DNA of 64,000 bases from JAXGPP01 sp040766885 (GTDB lineage: Bacteria; Planctomycetota; Planctomycetia; Pirellulales; Thermoguttaceae): the NCBI GenBank assembly GCA_040766885.1, contig JAXGPP010000002.1, positions 124,001 through 188,000 of the forward strand, written 5' to 3'. Each line of letters begins with the position of its first letter. The stretch's first letter is position 1. Position numbers and translations under genes: made by a program. Positions 15,001 to 21,362 of the stretch are shown piece by piece. The notes under the pieces are model-generated. The model saw nothing but the letters and a program-made list of their open reading frames with translations. It ran no database searches and was not told the origin of the DNA.

Positions 15001-15963
15001 GGCGCGGATCGACCCGGCTATCAGAAGCTGCCCGCTCCCGGGGCCGCTTGCCCAATGAACGCGTTGCAGCTCCGGCGCGGCCAGCCGGTCCGCGTCAGGA
15101 CGGTTCTCGTTGCCGCTTGTCCTTCCACCGTTGCCCGCGTCGTCACGAGTTGACGTCTGGCCCCCATCGGGATTGCTTGAGGGAGAATCGGCGGCGTCAC
15201 TGCGCACCGTCGCCGACGAACTGTCCGCGCCAGCCGGCGGCTCCGCAGCGTTCTGATGCTCCCCGTCTGGCGGACTTGTTGCGGCTGTCTCGCCCGATGG
15301 CCGCAATGGTAGCGGCGGCGGAGCCTGCCGGCTTGGCTCCTCTAATGCAAACGGACCTCTCGCCGACATGCCCGAGTCGTCTTCGTCCTTAATCGCCGGC
15401 GCGGCGAAGTCTCCTCCCACCGTGTCGCGGTCCGCCAAGGCGGCACCGCTGAGTGAGCCGGCCGGTTCCGATCGTCGGCCGCTTGGGCTCTCCGTCGAGA
15501 ACGAGTGCCATAGAGCAGCCAGCGCGTCAGGCGATATCTCGCTCTCCACAGGGCGGTTGGGCCATGCGTCCTCGACCGTGCTCAACGGCACTGTGTCGCC
15601 TGCCGGTTGTGGCGATCGGACACTTGATGTGAGCGGCTCCGGGGCTTGATCCTGCCCGCTCGTCAGCAGCGAGGATTCCGCCGCGAAAGGGCGAACCTGA
15701 TCGCGCAAAATGGTTGGCTGCGAGCGTTCATGTGGGTCGAATAGACGCGACCCGAGTGCGTCGCCATCTTGGTGGGGGCCCGGGACGAGCCCGGCAAGCT
15801 CCCAGGGGGCAATCGGCAGCATCGAACCGGGCGCGGAGCGCAACTCCAGTTGCTCTAGCCGATTCTGCCGCTGATAGAGTCTCTTCCATCGCAAGTTCTT
15901 GCGATGACTTTCTTTCCGGTGCTTTCTATCCCTCCGCCACCCGCATGGTAAGAAACTCCCCAT
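1..15963 (-). CDS. Giant modular secreted/surface protein (LEPR-XLL, choice-of-anchor U, cadherin-like repeats, Calx-beta), 3' end outside window
   Basis: One uninterrupted minus frame of 5321 codons has no stop before the window edge. ATG at 15963 follows an in-frame TAG and a GGGGGAG ribosome site. Residues 36-49 (LEQLELRSAPGSML) match the planctomycete LEPR-XLL N-terminal signature. In order: Pro/Ser/Asp-rich linker (about 50-300); a beta domain and a D-rich calcium-type segment; a choice-of-anchor U domain (about 400-560, with PYGLFDF and VDGGRGD); 22 cadherin-like/Big_9 repeats (about 725-2890); an NHL-like propeller (about 2890-3110); four Calx-beta domains (about 3115-3610); a lyase-like propeller (about 3610-4090); a glucodextranase-B-like Ig domain; then putative-Ig (He_PIG) repeats interrupted by one SdrD-B-like domain. 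It is probably an adhesin or matrix protein. Two glycosyltransferase genes lie upstream on the same strand. Family assignments are by motif recognition only. Confidence 0.93.
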   Translation of the reverse strand, partial: MGSFLPCGWRRDRKHRKESHRKNLRWKRLYQRQNRLEQLELRSAPGSMLPIAPWELAGLVPGPHQDGDALGSRLFDPHERSQPTILRDQVRPFAAESSLLTSGQDQAPEPLTSSVRSPQPAGDTVPLSTVEDAWPNRPVESEISPDALAALWHSFSTESPSGRRSEPAGSLSGAALADRDTVGGDFAAPAIKDEDDSGMSARGPFALEEPSRQAPPPLPLRPSGETAATSPPDGEHQNAAEPPAGADSSSATVRSDAADSPSSNPDGGQTSTRDDAGNGGRTSGNENRPDADRLAAPELQRVHWASGPGSGQLLIAGSIRANLPAGSQITIEFFEIMEKPRSRHAEPKRLLGSTTVVQDASRVTSFKALVDAEVTPDGRIVAQARLVRGAASPLSEPMAIHDGADADRDGIADDVESLGPSGGDANRDGVLDRHQANVASLPSARGRQFVTLVSGGHALKNAKMSRQSARHVKGVDLPYGLFDFEIVGIAPGGATTVEMLLPEDARPDAYLKQDPESGRMSRFDFDGQTGAVIRDNRITLYLVDGGRGDADGLVNGVIVDPGGPGSFSITSLVSNGLEGWTIVESGGSPASKGSVTFESGPVFDSFVLREGDSFYVSLERNVDIPRDPGLFRFTYEAAFDTSDRDFINDDFEVALVDEHGQPVALPIEAGRDSYFNQTEEEPVATGPSASTGQECVDLDIANLTPGDRYRLMLRLVNNDDDTGSQVRLMFNFRPTARDDRYTIGEDQLTTLDVLANDTAEPDLEDALTIVDYDATGIPGTLILVEAARFEYTPPPNYSGPASFTYTITDGTTGHTDVATVRITVEPINDRPEAADDAGAMYRISEDSSLSIAAPGLLANDSDVEGDPLTARRVTPASHGTANVNPDGSFVYAPDPNYVGEDSFTYQVNDGKADSNVATVTVVVDPENDVLAHPDSYSVDEDGSITVPAGAGVLVNDYDAEGDPLTATEFTAPAHGTLLPNVDGSFVYTVTEANYHGLDSFTYLAYDGIGYSGPATVTIDIMPINDAPVAAADSYPSPQYQDVDEDNPLVVSAPGVLINDTDVEGDEIHAFLVAYQGTGTIHLNEDGCFTYLPGDDFFGTDSFTYRVNDGAADGNITTVTIHVSPVPDAPMAANDSYSAAEDTPLSITAPGVLVNDTDADPGQVALLTAEIIAGPPVEHGVLTPSADGSFSFAPALNFYGTTSFTYQARDPDGNLSNTATVQIIVDPVNDPPVDVDDAYQVDEDGTLTVSAALGLLANDTDVDSPTITAAEVHYSGNGVLSWFADGSFTYQPDNNFHGTDSFTYQPFDGIALGSVRTVTITVAPINDPPVALADGYLYIVDAAGLLSITAPGVLVNDVDIDGDPLTAHLDQNTPSNAVTLNPDGSFVYDPPAGFAGVESFSYHAADGTVSSDSVMVTITVDHSPLGVDDAYQVDEDGMLTVSAALGVLANDDDVDPGDTLQALGWNAPEHGTLVPNSDGSFTYTPDGNWFGTDSFTYHPFDGMTVGNVTTVTITVDSVPDRPEAASDNYYYLVDPSGQFVVAAPGVLANDRDVDLGDTLQAVDWSTPAQGTLDPNTDGSFVYEPPPGFSGVADFTYKAFDGSFESHPATVTITVNHAPDAVDDAYTTLEDTPLVVSVPGVLANDVDPGEVPQIVEWGQPVHGTLTPNSDGSFSYSPQPNWFGTDSFTYRIKDGFNESDTATVTITVASVPDLPTAVNDSYSIAEDSILVVPARGVLVNDTDADPGQTALLTAEIVAGPTHGTLDPPLGVDGSFTYRPSPNYYGPDSFTYRALDPDGNLSNVATVSITVTSVNDPPIGFADTYTTYEDVPLVVTAPGVLANDDPTDGPTLRAQKRSSPNSSHGAVTAFSYTGAFTFVPASNWNGTTSFLYRPYDNAGGYGANTTITIIVLPMPDAPVANNDSYSIAEDATLTVPARGVLVNDTDADSGQTALLTVEAGTVTDPEHGTLAPNSDGSFTYTPDGDWFGTDSFTYRARDPDGNLSNTATVYINVISDNHSPVAAGDSYTVDEDHVLYISGPGVLANDNDDDPEDTLGAVQWSTPAHGTLVPNSDGSFTYTPGDDWFGIDSFTYYAADDETTSVEPATVTITVNPVNDPPEVTGESYVFLAGVMSSLAMVAPGVLENDDDIDSPTITVAEVDYSGIGVLTWAADGSFTYTPPAGFVGVESFTYRATDGEALSGEANVMIHVTHAPTAVPDTYATDEDVPLVVSTLGVLANDYDPDPGETTLLTAQRVSPPSHGTLATDLATDGSFVYVPDANWFGTDSFTYQATDGVATGDVVTVTIHVLPLPDAPVAASDGYSVAEDLLLSIAAPGVLANDSDADPGDVLQAELVAGPPIGHGVLTLCADGPFTFAPALNFYGTTSFTYLARDPSGNISTTATVQITVDPVNDPPVGVDDAYQVDEDGTLTVSAALGLLANDTDVDSPTITVAEVHYSGDGVLVWFTDGSFTYQPDNNFHGTDSFTYQPFDGIALGDVRTVAIDVAPFNDPPVAAGNSYTLVEDIPLTVAAPGVLADDTDVDSPTITVAEVHYSGGGVLTWTADGSFTYEPADDLFGADSFTYTAFDGQQYSSPATVQLVIEPVNDAPRPGEDSYSVNEDGVLTVAAAEGVLLGDVDVEGEMLAAHLAQGPADGSLVLNEDGSFTYRPNTNFCGVDFFTYQASDGELLSAPTLVTIVVVGVDDPSFANDDYYSIGEDRTLAVGPSGVLDNDTNLDQDQLQAILLSGPDPAHGTLILDTDGSFTFTPQSDWHGVTCFTYQNSDELTLSNVATVRITVEAINDTPIAVADSFALSVDNMLTVAAPGLLANDTDSEGDTLMAIVVNSPTEGAITAWGGDGSFSYKPRDGFVGLDSFTYQANDSQADSNVITVTIVVSAVKFYVVDSSAGTSFRYQDNGNPVDGAGLAAGNSNPRGATSNAAGDRLWVIEGGASGNVFVYNRDGSLRGSWQAQGLAQPEGLATDGDDLWIVDAAPQQRRVLFYSGGATRTSGTQAETSSFALVAENASPTGITTDGTTIWISDDGADKVFVYDSTGVLLGSWQLDGANGNAAGITNDPTGSSDDLWTVDRTTRNVYRYASAVDRRSSTAPVAASGTFLLGPGNLAPEDIADPTVWISSWPNAQEGVGSSYFRLSRDSSEGSLAVSYYFDEYSSTAENGTDFAYLPGTGEYDPFGEVTFGDGQTTVDIPVAPTGGFDDTLVEGNETVRIALQSGCSCGCGPAAYLLGSPSSATLTITDNDQAPTVHIDSWQNAAEGGTAGYFRLRRDVAATALTVYYLYDDYVSTALNGADFAYLSGVVTFAAGQETVDIPVIAVNETLREGDETVRISLYSGCGSSCGPAQYVLGSPSSATLTIIDDDQPVVRIDSFANAQEGVTAGYFRLRRNVTAGSLAVNYSFDAVSTATNGRDFPYLPGTGPGDNNGEVVFLDGQSTIDIPVDPREGYDDGKVEPDETVQITLQPATDSACSCCGVLPSYSIGSPSTATLTIADEDVLLDVQLSDASVVEGDSGTRLLSFRVALSQALSHAVDVDFVTIDGTAVAPYDYTAASGSITFPQGATERWIDVIVHGDCTPAARELLVVELTSNDIEFGTGSRTFAVGTIVNDDNEQFDRTGSFVFTTTEDFHEGRLANVTATAVPDEVRWVAPGPGLLPFINVPASSRGTIIRIDVGTGQIIGEYNTAPGWGYGSDPLVMGHNPSRTSVDLLGNVWVGNRDEFQSVNGVPMGSVTRIGVVIGGERGNKVDSSGNPWVSGEWFFQADDDGEYLQGPFDYSTAVDRDGDGLIRTSRGLGNILSWSNADGNQDGMGDDTLGGVSTAEDELILNYTRTKPAAVRLVAVDANNDVWVGSQHGVWVDPVTVYYNWHEKLSGETGQRIDGTQFDYDAGGYGGFVDGNGVLWSARYGQGLLRFTPSTINPPGVGQVLGNNTGDYGIALDPNTGHVWHAGNSVLYELDPLGNVLNSYTKPSSLANQFLKGLAVDGNSHVWVAGYPNQGYNASSIWHLAPDPASTPSNPLPHVTAGVIGGFQGIHSVGVDANGKIWAPDGTTNVATCIDPNPDEGPEDQYGYKIPVIVATVSLGEGANPYTYSDMTGFVSWNALSDGTWTHTVDGELADTPWLNVIADTTTPGSSSIELRARAANSLDQLDLAPYRKVASGETLQNVAGRYFQVQVVFESNSAEDVPSLQQLVINSVSVPPQIQIDSPAHESQFFAGTTVVIAGHAVTGQPEFPLATVMIDGRPVDALDAGGAFFTQVTLLPGRNTFQFAAVDVRGHTATTSHTLVGTSADSSAPAWGDLPSLAHFTTEYHRTSFHPGQNVLYADAALTNTGPYAVTGPVLLGITNISHPGVHVFQPDGVSREGIPYFDITDLVADGVFSPAETTALATLSFNNPHRVPFTYDLVLVGAANHAPQFNSVPPVSVADDREYRYQALAIDPDGDQPSYRLVAAPPGMAIDSTPGSPTRGLVVWPAAQSSLGSHSVSVEASDGRGGTATQSFTLVVHAPVPNRPPVFDSLPVVNAHVAAAYAYDADASDPDGDVPGYALEQYPAGMTIDAATGLIAWTPAADQVGDHTVVVTATDGYPAGDPVLTRQSFTVRVSAEPENHPPVIVSPAVTEVLAGATYRYQVAAADPDPGDQVSFEIVPPAPGGMTINAGLIEWPAPVHGQTVSVRAADGRGGFDVQTFTISVIAAAPLSITGTVFRDANQNALYDGGEPGLEARIVYVDRNGNRRRDADEAFDATDAAGQYVLAGLLAGSHVLRVEPVAGWFETTLVEPPPATVLVDQNLTGPSFGLIERLVPNGAPYFTSPASIAATAADPLDHTVVARDPDQDPLTYSLAYGPAGLAVERLSGRLVWTPAATVTGVVYAGVRADDGRGGTSLQQLTITVANSNDAPVFVSEPVRVARIPGVYSYDADAQDPLRPTEPMARYWLDPSAAPAGMTINEASGLIEWTVPVLGLYDVVVWAADQDGQTAWQHYRLHVTDQPANQPPVLDTLVEMTIPVGAAFADRVDAVDPDGDPLTFELLNPSAIAGLTMPASPGNWLSWTPTVAQITAPAAPHEFSVRVSDGPGGHTVDRSYRIHVVAAPPANGAPAITSTPVKHGVAGELYIYQAAATDPEGHTVRWQLLEGPAGMTIGPDTGLVVWAAGESDLGTHAVRIKAIDAYGASAVQPYTIDVTLNRPPYFTTPARTWATVGKAYAYHAGAADPDGQRVTFSAASATGLAIDPDTGLARWIPEEAGSYFITLMATDPWGLSASQGYWINVQPTPPNQPPVIRNVPRNVALVGREYAWLVDAVDPDHTLTQLTFSVTPTGIDGDL
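7290..13790 (-). repeat. 22 tandem cadherin-like/Big_9-type coding repeats of about 97-100 codons
   Basis: Each unit reads roughly D-x-Y-x(3)-ED-x-L-x(5)-GVLANDxD, then GSFTYxP, FxGxDSFTY and a terminal ATVxIxVxPVNDPP linker. I counted 22 units from the NDPP-type linkers. The Asp/Asn-rich linkers suggest calcium binding, as in cadherin-like bacterial repeats. Units 5-6 (about 11990-12590) and 17-18 (about 8445-9040) are nearly identical in DNA over long stretches, unlike their neighbours. Confidence 0.9.
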
Positions 15964-16467
15964 GGCCTCTTCTCCCCCTATTATCCCCTAGTGCATCGCG
16001 AGGCATTTCCCCGAGCGTCACCGCGCTATCAGACAACGGCCGACAAGAATCGTCGCTGAGAGTCGACGGAATGCCGGTCGATTGCAAAAAACACACTGAG
16101 CGTCGCCCTCTGGACAACAGTGGGGGGCGATTACAGAACCTGGCCGCAATGATGGACGAACCGCGCACTGCGACGCCATCCAGAAACGGCAGCCCGGCGA
16201 AACGGGCCGTCGCGGCACCTGGCATCACCAGCAGCGAAAGAGACTGTGGCGCATCCATTTGCTGACCCCTGCGCCAAGAAGCACATTTGTGAAGATGCTT
16301 AACCTCTAGCGATTCTCTTCTACTATGTCAAGTACCCCTTCGCCGTTTTTCTGTTCTGTCCGCTCCTGAATGCAGGAAGGCACTGCTGTCCGAAGTGGGG
16401 GGCGATTGCACACCGCTCCCGTGTCCGATGATTCTCAGACGCTGCCAACACAACTCCTAGGCCCGCG
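15964..16467. other. Intergenic region between the giant gene and the glycosyltransferase pair
   Basis: About 500 bp without a convincing gene. A 110-codon minus frame (15926-16258) overlaps the start of the giant gene and resembles nothing I know. The 9-mer GGGGGCGAT occurs near 16122 and again near 16397. Apart from the possible promoter I see no structure. Confidence 0.5.
16290..16331 (-). promoter_or_regulatory. Possible sigma70-type promoter for the giant gene
   Basis: On the minus strand a perfect TTGACA (16331-16326) is followed after 17 bp by TAGAGG, a weak -10 match. It would give a leader of about 330 nt before the ATG at 15963. The -10 box is poor, so this is only a candidate. Confidence 0.25.
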
Positions 16468-18531
16468 TCAATCGGCAAGCGGAACGGACTTCTCGATCGC
16501 CCGATCGAAGAAATCCTCGTGGGCACGTACGGCCTCAGTATCTTCGAACAGCACATCACTGCGCTCCGCAATTCTGGCAGCGATTGCAGCGCGGTAGGGA
16601 AAATCGGTTCCGAGTTGGACGGCCAGAGCGACGTACTCGTCGTCCGTGCCGGGAACGAGGTGCTCGAGTCCCATCTTGCGATAGCACCCCAATGCGTAGC
16701 GGCTCACGTGAAGTTCGCCGGGCAGAGTGACCAGGGGTACGCCAAACGAGAAGATATCGTAAGCCGAGAGACCGGCGCTGTAGTGAGGCGCGTCGAGCAC
16801 CACATCGGCTATCGCCACAAGACGGTTGTAGTCGGACGTCTTCTGAAGCGGGAAAGGAATTACCCGACACACAGCACTCCCTAGCGTCCGGGTCCAACGA
16901 GCCTGGAGCATCTGGAAAGTCTGTTCTCGCGGCCCGCGAAGCAATACCAGATATCCCGCGGGATCGCCATCGAGTATGCGGGCGATAAAAGAATCGAAGT
17001 CCGGATGTACTTTGGCCAGTCGCTGCGGAAACAAATAGCAGGTTCCCCGCTCCGGCAAACCAAAATCGGCGCGCCGCGCCGGAAGCGGTTTCGGTATCCG
17101 CGGCTGGTACGTGGGCAGCGTCGACAACCGTACCAGCGTCTCGGTGTAGTGCGCCTCGGAGCCGGGGGTCTCGATGAGTTCGCTCGACAAGTAGTAGTCT
17201 ACAGCACCGATGCCGCTGGTGACATGGGTCCCCCAACTCGTGCATTGGACCCGGGCTGCTCGGGCCATGGGCAGCAGGTAGTTGAGCGCGTCAGTCCCGA
17301 TCTGCCAGTGGTACAGTACATGACAACCGGCGCCTGCGACCCGTTCGGCGGCCGCACGGAGCCCGACAGGGAGTGGCACCCACTCGATGTCCATCCGCTT
17401 GATTGCGGCCCGGCAGGTTGGCAATACGGCTGCCGAACAAAGCATCACCGGTTGGAAGCGGGCGTCAAGTCGCTCGATGATTCCCCGGGTGCCGCGTAAG
17501 AAGCCGCCCTCGTGACCTGCGGTCACAAGAAAGCCGATCCGCCGCTTGCCCGGTCGCCGGGCGAGTGGATACCGCGGTACGTGAGGCGCAAACAGGGCCG
17601 CGTACTTCTCCTTCAGCCGGCGGTTGTTGCGGCCATGATGCGACAGGTTGAATGGAGGCGGAAAGCCCTGTCGGTCAAAATCTTCCGATGGGATCGAGGT
17701 CTCCGCGGCGAGGCAGGTATCAAGTTGTCTTTCCAGCTTTCGGCGATACTCATCGAGCTCAGCGGTGCTTCGAAAAACGGTCGGACAGAGGCGAAGCGGT
17801 GCCCATCTCCATAGCGGCTGGTCGGGCTGCAGCCGTGCGGCCTCAGCGTACGCTTGCCGGGCCTCCTCATGACGCTCCAGGTCGGCCAGCGTATGACCAA
17901 GATTGCCGCAGGCCTCGGCATAACCCGGTGCGGCCGCCAGTGCCTCGCGATAGCACTCCGCCGCCGTCTCCGGACGTCGCAAGAACATCCACGCATTGCC
18001 CAGATTGTTGTACAACTCGGCCCGGCCGGGTTGAACGGCAATCGCACGACGGTAGAAATCTACTGCCAGGTCGCTTTGCCCTTGTTCATACAACAGGTTG
18101 GCGAAGTTGTACAGTGCGTCCGCATGGTGTGGATTGCAGTCCAGCGCCCGCTCATACATCTCCATCGCCGCAAGCGCATCGCCCAGCTCGCGGAGCACAA
18201 GGGCCAGGTTGGAGAGCGCGTCGGTATAGAAGGGAGTGATTGCCAGCGCGCGCCTCAACACCTCTTGGGCGTCTGCCAGGCGTCCGGCTGCGCGGAGCGC
18301 CACGCCCAAGTTGTTGTGGTACACGGCCTTGCTGGCATCCAGCGCGACGGCCCGGCCGATGCATTCCAGGGCAAGCTCCACATGTCCCTGCTGTTGACAG
18401 ACCACGCCCAGCAGATGCCATGCGCCGGCGTGCTCCGGCTGTTGTTTGACGATACACCGGTAGATCTCTGCGGCGATCTCGATCCGGCCCGCCTGATGCT
18501 CACGGAGCGCTTTCTGGAACTCGTCCATCAT
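16468..18531 (-). CDS. TPR-containing O-GlcNAc-transferase-like (GT41/SPINDLY-type) glycosyltransferase
   Basis: The 687-residue protein starts with six or seven TPR units (about 1-235; repeated motifs such as YNNLGNAW and ALYNFANLL). A C-terminal GT-B domain follows (about 330-680), with GKRRIGFLV, a sugar-nucleotide region around FPQRLAKVHPDF, and DAPHYSAGLSAYDIFSFGVPLVTLPG, which resembles the SPINDLY/OGT end. That end binds UDP-sugar in GT41 enzymes. The start ATGATG at 18531 has a GGGGGTGA box upstream and overlaps the preceding gene by 32 bp, so the pair is probably translationally coupled. Known GT41 enzymes modify Ser/Thr, or Asn in the HMW1C branch. The adjacent giant protein is a plausible acceptor, by inference from position only. 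Confidence 0.85.
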   Translation of the reverse strand: MMDEFQKALREHQAGRIEIAAEIYRCIVKQQPEHAGAWHLLGVVCQQQGHVELALECIGRAVALDASKAVYHNNLGVALRAAGRLADAQEVLRRALAITPFYTDALSNLALVLRELGDALAAMEMYERALDCNPHHADALYNFANLLYEQGQSDLAVDFYRRAIAVQPGRAELYNNLGNAWMFLRRPETAAECYREALAAAPGYAEACGNLGHTLADLERHEEARQAYAEAARLQPDQPLWRWAPLRLCPTVFRSTAELDEYRRKLERQLDTCLAAETSIPSEDFDRQGFPPPFNLSHHGRNNRRLKEKYAALFAPHVPRYPLARRPGKRRIGFLVTAGHEGGFLRGTRGIIERLDARFQPVMLCSAAVLPTCRAAIKRMDIEWVPLPVGLRAAAERVAGAGCHVLYHWQIGTDALNYLLPMARAARVQCTSWGTHVTSGIGAVDYYLSSELIETPGSEAHYTETLVRLSTLPTYQPRIPKPLPARRADFGLPERGTCYLFPQRLAKVHPDFDSFIARILDGDPAGYLVLLRGPREQTFQMLQARWTRTLGSAVCRVIPFPLQKTSDYNRLVAIADVVLDAPHYSAGLSAYDIFSFGVPLVTLPGELHVSRYALGCYRKMGLEHLVPGTDDEYVALAVQLGTDFPYRAAIAARIAERSDVLFEDTEAVRAHEDFFDRAIEKSVPLAD

Positions 18532-19366
18532 GGCGTGTCACCCCCAGTTTTTGCATGTATACGAGCTTCGGCGGGCGCCAGAAATGCAGGATCCGAACCC
18601 CGGCGATTTCATGGGGCTCAAATACCCGTAACACGGGCGTGTTATAGGCCGGTGGCAATGTCGCAATCGGGATGCCGGTGAGAGCGAGGGCCCGAGAAAA
18701 GGCGAACTCGTCGCGCCGCCGGAACCGCATCCACTCCTGATGCCAGGTCTGGAACAGAGTGTCGGTCGCCGGGCAGTGACGCCACAGAAGGACGCCTGTA
18801 TTGAAGTGCGGTTGGTCGTCAACACAGGTGCTCAGGGTGAAGTCCGCCTCTTCCTCGCTGAGGATTAGCTCCGCCAGCCCGGCACGCACCGCGGCGCCGA
18901 CCGTCTCGTGATCCTCAAGCGCGAGCGCCACCGGAGCCTGGTCGAGAGACGGCCACAACTCGTCAAGGCGTGCGATGACCACAGCGTCGTTATCGAGGAA
19001 GAGACTCGCGTCTGTACGAGAGAACATATTCAGGCGAGTCTTGTAAGCTCGGCTGGCGTAGCCGCCGAGTGCTTCGACACGGATCACTTCGTGTCTTGTC
19101 GAAACCGCACCTTTCCCCAACGGTGTTGCACACGCCGGCATGGATTCGGCGCGGCCTCTGTCGACCCCCGGAGACGGGATCGCTCGGTCGGAAATGATGA
19201 CTTGCCGCAACTCCGGATGATAGCGTGCCAGGTTCGCACGACTAATGGCCAGCATCTGATGCTGGCGATCATCACCCGTGGCCAGGAAAATCACGCGGAG
19301 CTGGCGAGCTACGTCGAGCGTTGGCGGCCCCTTCGCGCCGCGACCAGTGTCGCCGCCGTGTATCAT
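18500..19366 (-). CDS. Glycosyltransferase with DxD motif (GT-A-like)
   Basis: The 288-residue protein has a Rossmann-like start (RVIFLATGDD, residues 24-33). A DND motif in a SLFLDNDAVV strand (residues 121-130) is the likely metal/nucleotide-sugar site of a GT-A fold. The C-terminal half has HFNTGVLLWR, typical of GT8-like and related transferases that keep a conserved acceptor loop. It is first in a two-gene unit with the TPR glycosyltransferase. ATG at 19366 has an AGGA box close by. The first 20 residues look unstructured, so the true start could lie slightly downstream. Substrate unknown. Confidence 0.75.
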   Translation of the reverse strand: MIHGGDTGRGAKGPPTLDVARQLRVIFLATGDDRQHQMLAISRANLARYHPELRQVIISDRAIPSPGVDRGRAESMPACATPLGKGAVSTRHEVIRVEALGGYASRAYKTRLNMFSRTDASLFLDNDAVVIARLDELWPSLDQAPVALALEDHETVGAAVRAGLAELILSEEEADFTLSTCVDDQPHFNTGVLLWRHCPATDTLFQTWHQEWMRFRRRDEFAFSRALALTGIPIATLPPAYNTPVLRVFEPHEIAGVRILHFWRPPKLVYMQKLGVTRHDGRVPESAP

Positions 19367-19455
19367 GTCCTGCGCCCCCTGATCGTCGGCACGCTGGTCG
19401 CCTTGAGTCAGCGACCGTGTTTACTCTAGCCTTTCGCCCCGACCTCTGCAACAAC

Positions 19456-19600
19456 CTAAGTTTGTCGGCTGGCGACCGAAAAAGATCGTGAGCTTGTTTG
19501 GCGTGATCGTGCTCTGGCTGTCGTACTACCGCTGCCCGAAATGCGGTGCGAAACCTTGGGATGACGCGCTCGGGCTGACTGCCCAAGGGCTGGCGGCTGC
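19456..19600 (+). pseudogene. ISKra4-type transposase remnant
   Basis: The plus strand reads FVGWRPKKIVSLFGV, then YYRCPKCGA and PWDDALGLTAQGL. This is the zinc-ribbon entry segment of ISKra4/UPF0236-type transposases. Only about 45 codons survive. They join directly to an IS701-like scrap. Confidence 0.65.
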
Positions 19601-19645
19601 GGGTGCATCTGGTCGTAGCGCGCAACGCTTTGAAGCCGGAGGAGG
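19597..19645 (+). mobile_element. Scrap of IS701-like transposase gene, inverted copy of part of the 21.8-kb remnant
   Basis: The plus strand reads RVHLVVARNALKPEEV. The same stretch occurs on the minus strand near 21830-21880 and is essentially identical in DNA. It marks a rearrangement junction between the ISKra4 remnant and the ISNCY-type gene. Confidence 0.7.
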
Positions 19646-20776
19646 TACGCCATCGAAGGACTGGCGTACCGGGAGACGGTGGTGCGGATCGCCGAGAGCG
19701 AGTTTCTCCAGGACTTCCTGCGGACGCGCAAGAAAGCGGTCATGGACCACAGCCTCCTGGCCAAGTGCCTGCAGGCGGTCCGCCCGGCAACCTGGAAGAA
19801 GGTCAACGCCTTGCTGGGCAAGCAGATGGCCGCCGAAGAGACGATCACCACGAAGATCATTCGCACCGACACCACGGTGGTGGAGACGAACATCCACTGG
19901 CCGACCGACTCGTCGCTGTTGTGGGACACCTGGCGGGTGGCCTCGCGACTGTTGAAGCGGGGGCGGAAGATCGTGCGGGAAAGCTGCCCGAAACGCTTCC
20001 ACGACCGCAAGATCAAGGGCCTGCACCTGTTCATCACGCGGTACATCAAGAGCTCCTCGAAAGCGCGGCAGCGGGCGGTGAAACGGTCCTTCCGGGTGCT
20101 CATCGAGCGGGTGGAGCGGATCGTGGCGACGGCCGAGGAATTCTGTCGCTTTGCCGCGGCCCGGCCGGCGGAGCTGGAACTGGCGGCGGTGGCGGCCGAG
20201 TTGCAGGGCTTCCTGCCGGCGATGCAGCAGGTGGTCACCCAGTCGCAGCGGGAGGGAGAGACCGTCCCGGCGGCCGAACGGGTGTTCAGCCTGTTCGAGC
20301 CGCACACCGAACTGATCAAGCGGGGGCGGCGCGAGAAGCCGGTGGAGTTCGGGCATGCGCTGTTGCTGTGCCAGACACAGGAGAAGTTCATCACGGACTA
20401 CGAGGTGTTCGAGGAGCGGCCGGCCGACTCGACGCTCACGGCGAAAGTGATTGAACGTCACGAGAAGCTGTACGGCACGCGGCCGGAGGTGGTGGCCGGC
20501 GACAAGGGCTTCTGCCCGAAGGCGGAGGAGTACGACGAGCTGGCCCAGCAGGTGAGCACGCTGGCGATCCCGCGCCGGCTCGCGGACTTCGCCGACAAGT
20601 TGATGACGATGTGGCAGGCCTTCCGCGCCGGGATCGAAGGGACGATCTCGGGGTTAAAACGGGCGTTTCGGCTAGCACGGTGCTTTTATCACGGATTCAA
20701 GCGTTTTGATGCCGCGATCGGGTTAGGCGTGCTGGCCCACAACCTGGTCGTGCTGGCGAGGCAAGCGATGACGTGA
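19646..20776 (+). pseudogene. ISNCY-type transposase, N-terminally truncated
   Basis: The open frame shows TDTTVVETNIHWPTDSSLLWD with the first catalytic Asp, then VVAGDKGF, and a C-terminal GIEGTISGLKRAFRL helix with the catalytic Glu. These are typical of ISNCY-family DDE transposases. The N-terminal DNA-binding part is missing: the frame begins at the join with the IS701 scrap, and the first usable start is a GTG at 19679 inside the domain. About 60-80 residues are probably lost. I could not define terminal inverted repeats. Confidence 0.75.
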
Positions 20777-21362
20777 CGCCACTGAACTGTTGACATGCAT
20801 CCAATGCCATAGCCCCAGTAGAGAAACTCTGCGCCCGATGTCGCATCCGACCGCCTTCGATACGAGTCACCACCCCATGCAGGGCATTTTCGTTGATCGA
20901 TAACTCGCCTTCACCGCTCCGCCGCCCAGTTGCCGATTCGAGCAATGCCCAAATCAGCCCTTCCGCAACAGAAACTCAATAGGTACCCGCTTTTGGCTTG
21001 CCGTGTTGATGTTCGGCGGAGCACATACCCTGAACACTACGAACAACAGTCCGGCCACGTCGGTCGCGCCGAGCGCCGCGGCGACTGTGTTGTCTTTCGC
21101 TCTCCCGCTGCAGGGAATGACCACGGCAACGCCTTTCTCGGCCGTTTTTGTCGGAGCCCGCATCGACCCGGAGCGAGAGCCGTTCCACTGGCTCGCCCAC
21201 GTTGCGCCAACGCGAGTGCGCGGCGTGCCTGCACATCATCGGCTCGCCGCATCCACACGCCGCGTAGACCTCGCTGGCGAAGACTGCATACTCCAGCGCT
21301 CACCGCTACGGTTTTGCACAAATGACAAGGCAGACTCGGAGTACTAATATTACTGCGCAAGG
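20777..21362. other. Region without recognisable genes
   Basis: About 590 bp between two transposase remnants. Short frames exist on both strands (for example 20954-21163 minus and 21003-21347 plus), but none has a recognisable domain or a ribosome site that decides a start. I see only decayed flanking sequence. Confidence 0.4.

Noticed and set aside
15926..16258. 110-codon minus frame upstream of the giant gene
   Set aside because: It overlaps the start of the giant gene, has no homology I recognise and no good ribosome site.
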